Source: a bacterium
GTDB taxonomy: Bacteria; 4484-113; JAFGCY01
Reading direction: 5' to 3'
DNA length: 37,897 nucleotides
NCBI GenBank assembly: GCA_016932385.1
Contig: JAFGCY010000064.1
Span: 1 to 37,897, forward strand
The notes beneath the pieces were generated by a model. That model was not told the origin of the DNA. It did no database searches and saw nothing but the letters and a program-made list of their open reading frames with translations. A program made the translations under genes and the position numbers. Positions 32,968 to 37,897 of the stretch are shown one piece after another (positions within the stretch are counted from its first letter, which is position 1; each line of letters starts with the position of its first letter).

Positions 32968-35076
32968 TTAATAGGTGATGTTGACACCTTCAACAAGGTC
33001 CACCTTGTTCGTCTGCGCGTTGTAGTTTACCGGCAGGATGAACATCTTGAAGTTCGGATCGGAGTACAGGGTGATATCGATGTCGCGGCCGTCACCGTTG
33101 CCGAAGACAAGGTAATCGGTGCCCCACGGAATCACCTCGCGGTCGATCGCGGTGATCGGGTAGCTGCCGGAAGTCGGGTAGACCTCGACATTCACGCCCG
33201 GCATCACTACTGAGCCGGTCACCAGGTTGATCGTACCGCGCACGTCGATCGTGTTGTAGTGGAACCACGGATCAAACAGTTCGCTGTCGTTCTGCTTGTA
33301 GATGCCGTCGATGAAGTTGGCGATCATGAACTTGGCATAGAGCTGCTCGAACGAGTCGGAGTACACATGCTTCACATCGTCCAACGTGCCTTCCTCGCCG
33401 TCGACGCCGGCGTCCCAGGTGGTCCACTGGGCACCCGCCTCCACCAACGTGATGTAATCCGTCTCGCCGGTCTCGCCCAGGTTGTAAATCCGCTTACCGA
33501 CGCCGGCATCGTAATGCTCGTACAGGTACAGGAAGAACAGGAAGCCGTTGCCGTACTGCGTCTGCTGCGCGGCGGGGAAGTACGGGTTACCGTCCATGCA
33601 GACCGCCGACATCTGGACATTATCAAGATAAGTCGAAACCTGGCCGTCGATCGCCCAGGGGACGATCAAGCCACTGTTGACGGTGTAACCGCACAGGTGG
33701 ATGTCCAACTGCGACAGACCCTCGTTGAGCCAGTTGTAGTTGCCGCCCGCCGGATGGATCGGCCGCGTGGGCATGCCATGGTCGGAATACAGCTTGTGCT
33801 GGAACTCGTGCGCCATGATCGAGAACGCGGCGGACCAGGCATTGTCATTGGCCGGGAAGTTGTCGCTGCCGATGTAGATCGTCGAGCCAACCGAATGCGG
33901 TTCGCCGTACTCATCTTCCGCTTCCAGCGGCGCGCCGACGTAGAAGCCGCCGTCATCGCCGTCGTAGATCAGGATATTGATCTTCTCTTCGTTTTCCAGC
34001 GTGTTGTCGATTTCGCCCGGCATGGTCCGCGCGAACTCGCCGTTGCTGTAATCCGCGCCCGTGATCGGCGGCTGCGGATCGCGGTCGACATAACGCCAGA
34101 CACCCTGCTCACCGTAGCTGATGACCTGGCCGAACGCGCTGGTGGCCGTCGGGTAAATCTTGGTGTCAAACTCACGGGCCAGCCGGTTCAGGCGGGCCTC
34201 GGTGAACTGGATCGTATCGGGGTGGCCGTTGTTGATGTCGCAGGTCAGGAAGACCAGGCAGTGCGCGCCGATCGTGGTCAGACGGCCGCTCTGGCAGTTG
34301 TAGCCGGTCGGCCATTCCAGATCCCCGGTGTCCTGGTCCGGTTCCTCGGGATCCGGCGGCACTTCGCGCGGCGGCCAGTTGGGACGGTGCGGCACATAGA
34401 TGAACGTCCGCACTTCACCCTTCTGGATGGAGCTGACCGACTTGGTCGGCGTCACCGGCGCATAGGCGTCAAGGCCCTGCGCTTCGGCTTCACGGGCGTA
34501 GATCACCGAAGGACTGGCGGTCTCGTAGCCTGTGTCAATGCCGTTGTAGCCACTCAGCGGACCCAGATCCTCGCGCGTCTGCGCGATCAGATCCTCGGCG
34601 GTAACCGAGGACGAACCCTTTTCGATCAACTTCGCATCGATGGTGTAGCTGGCTTCGGGAAGCGACGGGAATCCGGGACCCTCGATGTAATGTGCATCAC
34701 GATAGGCGGGGTTCATGTTCATGATGATGAACGCGATCCGCTGGCCGGGTGAGAAGCTGTCCGCCACAACATGTCCCGTACCGTTACTGTCGATCGGGAT
34801 CGAGAACAGGTTGGGGAACACAAACGGAGCGTCTTCCGGAATGTCCGGAATCAGATCTTCTTCATCCGTTATTTGCGGACCTTCTTCTTCCTGCTGACCT
34901 GAATACGCGGTCGGCCCGTCGATCACCAGCTGCGGTACCGAGTTGTCACCAGTATCGATCGAATACTGCTGTGACAGCGTAATATCGTCGTCGCCGCCAC
35001 CACAGGCAACAACGGCGATGGTTAAAGCGCCCAGCAGCAGCACCGCCAGCATGCGCATCGGATTGCTCAAGCTCAT
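32968..35076 (-). CDS. Zinc metallopeptidase lipoprotein (HExxH, M30-like)
   Basis: A 702-aa lipoprotein; the start at 35076 has GGAGAGG upstream and gives a signal peptide ending AVVAC (Cys25). An acidic, disordered spacer (GGGDDD, then EEEGPQITDEEDLIPDIPED) follows. The catalytic motif is AHEFQHKLYSDHG near residues 419-431, with a third ligand likely in NWLNEGLSQLD about 25 residues later, giving a gluzincin-like HExxH...E pattern resembling the M30 group. A beta-rich C-terminal domain (VRGTINLVTGSVVMPGVNVEV) completes it. It should be tethered at the cell surface or outer membrane and cleave extracellular or envelope proteins. A strong terminator closes the gene. The family label is less certain than the protease call. 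Confidence 0.8.
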   Translation of the reverse strand: MSLSNPMRMLAVLLLGALTIAVVACGGGDDDITLSQQYSIDTGDNSVPQLVIDGPTAYSGQQEEEGPQITDEEDLIPDIPEDAPFVFPNLFSIPIDSNGTGHVVADSFSPGQRIAFIIMNMNPAYRDAHYIEGPGFPSLPEASYTIDAKLIEKGSSSVTAEDLIAQTREDLGPLSGYNGIDTGYETASPSVIYAREAEAQGLDAYAPVTPTKSVSSIQKGEVRTFIYVPHRPNWPPREVPPDPEEPDQDTGDLEWPTGYNCQSGRLTTIGAHCLVFLTCDINNGHPDTIQFTEARLNRLAREFDTKIYPTATSAFGQVISYGEQGVWRYVDRDPQPPITGADYSNGEFARTMPGEIDNTLENEEKINILIYDGDDGGFYVGAPLEAEDEYGEPHSVGSTIYIGSDNFPANDNAWSAAFSIMAHEFQHKLYSDHGMPTRPIHPAGGNYNWLNEGLSQLDIHLCGYTVNSGLIVPWAIDGQVSTYLDNVQMSAVCMDGNPYFPAAQQTQYGNGFLFFLYLYEHYDAGVGKRIYNLGETGETDYITLVEAGAQWTTWDAGVDGEEGTLDDVKHVYSDSFEQLYAKFMIANFIDGIYKQNDSELFDPWFHYNTIDVRGTINLVTGSVVMPGVNVEVYPTSGSYPITAIDREVIPWGTDYLVFGNGDGRDIDITLYSDPNFKMFILPVNYNAQTNKVDLVEGVNITY

Positions 35077-35176
35077 AATCACACCTCTCCACCCGGTAAA
35101 GGATAGATACTGACTACCGATTCCCATCACAGTATTTTATACCCACTTAACGTTTATATACTCTGTGTCCAGACCA

Positions 35177-35746
35177 TTAATCCTCTGGCCCGTCATCACT
35201 GGTCGCAACAGGCGCCGCGGCTGGTTCAGCAACTTGCTGCCGGCTGTCAATTCCCGCCATGTTGTCTTCGACCTGCTTACTGATCTCTGCTTCAAGGAAC
35301 TCGCGTCCCTTCTTGATGGAGACAACCGTCTGATTGAACTGCTGCTCCATGTCTTCCAACAATTCAGTCGTGTACACCAGCGCATCGCGCTTGAGCGACT
35401 CCGCCTCCCGCTTGGCCGCCTCGATGATCCGATCGGCCTGCTGACGGGCAATCACCACGACCTGCTCCTCGCTGGTCATGTCCTCAAGACGCCGCTCGGC
35501 GCTGTCCAGGATCCGGCGATGCTCCTCCTGCGCGTTCTTCAGGATCAGATCGCGCTTGGTCAGCATCGACCGGGCTTCCGCCAGCTCCGAAGGCAGAATT
35601 TCCCGAATGCGCTGGGTGATGCGGAAAAAGTCTTCCTCCGGAACAACGATCTTGTGCTGCAAGTACCACGGCGACTTGTCCGCGAACGATTCCAGCTCAT
35701 CAATGAGCTGCTCAATCTCGCTGACCGGATCTTTCGGTTCCGACAT
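35177..35746 (-). CDS. Coiled-coil protein of the coaD neighbourhood (DivIVA/AtpF-like)
   Basis: A 189-aa soluble protein dominated by a long coiled coil (about 55-165): EARSMLTKRDLILKNAQEEHRRILDSAERRLEDMTSEEQVVVIARQQADRIIEAAKREAESLKRDA, in parts. An N-terminal EIEQLIDELESFADKSPW segment precedes it. This pattern matches the uncharacterised ATP-synthase-B/DivIVA-like proteins that follow coaD in many Firmicutes and related phyla. It lies 40 bases downstream of coaD on the same strand, consistent with a two-gene operon. Function is unknown; the conserved neighbourhood suggests a role near CoA synthesis or cell division, but neither is shown. Confidence 0.75.
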   Translation of the reverse strand: MSEPKDPVSEIEQLIDELESFADKSPWYLQHKIVVPEEDFFRITQRIREILPSELAEARSMLTKRDLILKNAQEEHRRILDSAERRLEDMTSEEQVVVIARQQADRIIEAAKREAESLKRDALVYTTELLEDMEQQFNQTVVSIKKGREFLEAEISKQVEDNMAGIDSRQQVAEPAAAPVATSDDGPED

Positions 35747-35786
35747 TCACTCAACCCGCGAATTCAGCCGCGCGCTAACACAGGTT

Positions 35787-36269
35787 CTAGCGCCGACCCA
35801 ATTTATTTATTATAGCATCTTGTACCACGCGCGGCACAAACGGGCGAATATCGCCCCCCTTGCGGGCGATTTCCTTGATTAACGTGCTGGAAACGAACAT
35901 GTACTTCGGGCGCGTCAGAAAGAAGACTGTCTCGATCTGCTGCTCCAGTTCACGGTTCATCAGGCCCATCTCGAACTCGTAATCGAAGTCCGCCGCGGCC
36001 CGCAAGCCGCGCACGAGCACATTCGCGCCGATCTCGCGGGCGTAATGGACCAGCAGGCCGTTGAACGGCTGGACCTCCAGGCCCGGCCGGTCGTTGAGCA
36101 CCTGCCGAAGCATCGACAGCCGTTCCTCCAGGCTGAACAGGGACTGCTTTTCCAGGTTATCGGTCGTCGCCACGATCAACTCGTCGAATACCTCGGCGGC
36201 CCGGCTGATGATGTCGAGATGGCCGAAGGTAAGCGGATCGAACGTGCCGGCGTAAACCGCGCGTGTCAT
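35787..36269 (-). CDS. coaD: Phosphopantetheine adenylyltransferase
   Basis: A 160-aa enzyme that transfers AMP to 4'-phosphopantetheine to give dephospho-CoA, the fourth step of CoA synthesis. The nucleotidyltransferase motif is YAGTFDPLTFGHLDIISRA (T-x-G-H with His17). VLVRGLRAAADFDYEFEMGLMNREL is the invariant central region. FLTRPKYMFVSSTLIKEIARKGGDI is the C-terminal ISST-x-x-K/R segment. Length is typical (about 160). The ATG at 36269 is the only start keeping the first strand complete. It pairs with the coiled-coil gene downstream as in several phyla. Confidence 0.97.
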   Translation of the reverse strand: MTRAVYAGTFDPLTFGHLDIISRAAEVFDELIVATTDNLEKQSLFSLEERLSMLRQVLNDRPGLEVQPFNGLLVHYAREIGANVLVRGLRAAADFDYEFEMGLMNRELEQQIETVFFLTRPKYMFVSSTLIKEIARKGGDIRPFVPRVVQDAIINKLGRR

Positions 36270-36330
36270 GGGCGAATCATACGCTCAGACTATATTCGGG
36301 TCAAGTTTCCCGCGGACGTGAAACGCGCCG

Positions 36331-37299
36331 CTAATACAAATCGAACTCAAAGTACAATTCGTCCGTGACTTGCCTCTGCGCCTTGTTGACCATATGTACG
36401 AAGCCGGCCGGATTCAGCCGCGGATCGGGGATCTCCATTTCGCGGATCCGTCCGGCGCTTTCATACATGAACCAGCCCAGCGAATCGAAGTACTCCTGCC
36501 CGTCGAGCTCCGCCAGGCGGTAGCACAGTTTGCGCAGCTCCGGATGCTCGTAAGCGTCGGCCAGGTACTGGCCGATCAGCCACTCCATCGCCGCCGACTC
36601 GCCCAGCTGGCCGGCGTCGACCAGGTCGCGGTACGGGATGAACCAGTCCTCGCCGGCCGGCGCCCCGCCGTAGACCGGCGTCGATCGAGACGGGTTGGCA
36701 GCATCGTCGCGGCCGCGGACGAAGACCGGTCCCAGCCCGCCGTTCTCGATGCGGAACTCATGGCTGCCGAAATCATCGGCGACGCTGACGATGATGTCGC
36801 CGTTGTTCAGCGATTCCAGGCTGGCGTTGACTCCGCCGGTATAAGCGCGATAGAGGCGCGTCTTGCACTTGTAGCCGTTTTTGATCACGGACACCACGAT
36901 CTCGCCGTAGTCACCCCATTCGAGGTTCACGCGCGCCTCGCTCTGCCAGCCCGTGAAACGGGCATTGGCCGGATCCGGCGCGATGTCCACGTGCGGGTAC
37001 TCAGTCCAGCCGCCCGGCCGGTCCGTACCGGGCTGCGGCGCGTCGCGCCCGAGCCAGTCGTTGAGCGCATCGAGATCACGCGAGATCTCGCGCAACTCGG
37101 CCCGCAAGTCGGCGATCTCGGTCCGGTCCAGGTCCGTCGTGTAGGACAGCTCGGCGATGATGCCTTCCAGGTGGGCGCGAATCGCCTCGACCTCGTCCAC
37201 GGCCCGGTCGTCGGTGGCGCGGGCCGGCAGCAGACCGGCGATCAGCGCACCAAGCACGATCAGCGGTATTGTTACCAGGAAGATCTTCAATGATTTCAC
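36331..37299 (-). CDS. Exported protein of unknown family with N-terminal coiled coil
   Basis: A 322-aa protein starting at a GTG (37299) with GGAGG upstream. A signal peptide or anchor (SLKIFLVTIPLIVLGALIAGLLPARA) is followed by a coiled coil of about 60 residues (VDEVEAIRAHLEGIIAELSYTTDLDRTEIADLRAELREISRDLDAL, in parts), a Pro/Gly linker, and a beta-rich domain around WQSEARVNLEWGDYGEIVVSVI and NGDIIVSVADDFGSHEFRIENGG. The last 80 residues are helical. I do not recognise a family. It is divergent from lemA and lies 61 bases upstream of coaD on the same strand, though a functional link to coaD is unlikely. Confidence 0.7.
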   Translation of the reverse strand: MKSLKIFLVTIPLIVLGALIAGLLPARATDDRAVDEVEAIRAHLEGIIAELSYTTDLDRTEIADLRAELREISRDLDALNDWLGRDAPQPGTDRPGGWTEYPHVDIAPDPANARFTGWQSEARVNLEWGDYGEIVVSVIKNGYKCKTRLYRAYTGGVNASLESLNNGDIIVSVADDFGSHEFRIENGGLGPVFVRGRDDAANPSRSTPVYGGAPAGEDWFIPYRDLVDAGQLGESAAMEWLIGQYLADAYEHPELRKLCYRLAELDGQEYFDSLGWFMYESAGRIREMEIPDPRLNPAGFVHMVNKAQRQVTDELYFEFDLY

Positions 37300-37430
37300 G
37301 GCCTTAACCTCCGCGATTGTTTACATAACTATACCTGCCAGACGCGGCCGGCCGCGGCGCGATTCAAGCCCAGACGGTAAACCGCGCGCGGCAATGGTAA
37401 ACTTGCTTATCATTCTGCGGAAGGATTGAA

Positions 37431-37897
37431 TATGTGGTTCATGATTGTTCTGCTGGTTATCATCGTGCTGGTGGCGTTCTGGTTCATCGGGATCTATAAC
37501 CGGCTGGTGGGGATGCGTAACAACGTCGAGGCCAGTTGGCAGCAGATCGACGTTCAACTGCAGAAGCGCTATGACCTGGTGCCGAACCTGGTGGAGACGG
37601 TCAAGGGCTATGCCAAGCATGAGAAAGAGGTTTTCGAGCGGGTCACCGAGGCGCGCGCCAACTGCATCAACGCCAGCGGCGCCCAGGCCCAGGGCGAGGC
37701 CGAGAACATGCTGTCCGGCGCGCTGAAGAGCCTGTTCGCCGTGGCCGAGGCCTATCCGGACCTGAAGGCCAACCAGAACTTCCTGATGCTCCAGCAGGAG
37801 CTGGCCAACATCGAGAACAAGGTGGCCTACAGCCGCCAGCACTACAACGATGTGGTCCGCGCCTACAACACGCTGCAGCAGCAGTTCCCGGCCAACA
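37431..37897 (+). CDS. LemA family protein, 3'-truncated at the window edge
   Basis: 155 codons are present before the window ends. The protein starts at ATG 37431 behind GGAAGG. An N-terminal membrane helix ([23 protein letters not shown]) is followed by the LemA core: [53 protein letters not shown], then [40 protein letters not shown], both near-consensus when read in parts. LemA proteins are small membrane-anchored helical-bundle proteins of unknown function, often beside a TPM-domain or HtpX gene. About 30 residues are missing at the C-terminus, so what lies downstream cannot be seen. Confidence 0.95.

Noticed and set aside
33259..34752. A 497-codon plus-strand open frame opposite the metallopeptidase gene
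   Set aside because: The minus strand encodes a lipoprotein with a clear HExxH motif, signal peptide and terminator; the opposite frame is a shadow.

Overview
The window is GC-rich bacterial DNA from an uncultured-looking, probably diderm lineage. I see many lipoproteins and Sec signals, a secretin-like AMIN protein, a coaD/coiled-coil gene pair known from Firmicutes-like and neighbouring phyla, and a dnaK-hsp20-grpE-dnaJ-hspR locus with a MerR-type HspR. No marker here fixes the phylum. I saw no tRNA, rRNA, CRISPR array or transposase.

Layout. 1-4595: edge of a DUF255 thioredoxin-like protein (-), a small DUF2892 membrane protein (+), a DUF4332 protein (+), a nitrosative-stress-type pair (DUF438/hemerythrin/PAS protein followed by ygbA, both -), and an eight-repeat PQQ-like beta-propeller (+). 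4592-15843: one tightly packed minus-strand run of eight genes. In transcription order these are an ABC substrate-binding lipoprotein, an 811-aa orphan, a ParA/MinD-like ATPase with a KGGSGRT variant P-loop, a CHAT (caspase-like) protease, the ABC ATPase, the ABC permease, a 152-aa orphan, and a 1046-aa orphan with a membrane-embedded C-terminus. 16055-17032: serine acetyltransferase. 17162-19897: a large dockerin-like lipoprotein. 19898-20734: a repeat-rich gap, then the dnaK promoter. 20735-25749: the heat-shock operon and a small zinc-ribbon protein. 25801-37299: mostly minus-strand genes for surface or export functions (HEAT-repeat protein, patatin, pseudopilin-like protein, secretin-like protein, HExxH metallopeptidase lipoprotein), plus coaD and its coiled-coil neighbour. 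A truncated lemA starts at 37431.

The most interesting object is the 4592-15843 cluster. A complete NitT/TauT (nitrate/sulfonate/taurine) type ABC importer is interleaved, with gaps of -8 to 91 bases, with a predicted CHAT protease, a variant MinD-like ATPase of a type seen in bacterial conflict systems, and three proteins I cannot assign. The transporter genes are not contiguous: the binding protein is first, and the ATPase and permease are fifth and sixth. The non-transporter genes therefore look like integral parts of one unit. The inferred reading is a solute-sensing, membrane-linked signalling or cell-fate module in which substrate capture may be coupled to an NTP switch and a protease. 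This is inference from gene content; no function has been shown.

Smaller points: heptamer tandem repeats and a near-identical 36-bp repeat in two intergenic gaps; a large imperfect inverted repeat built from heptamers; an inverted repeat abutting the -35 box of dnaK that may be an HspR site; and overlapping CTAG stop codons where the ABC/CHAT operon meets the beta-propeller gene.
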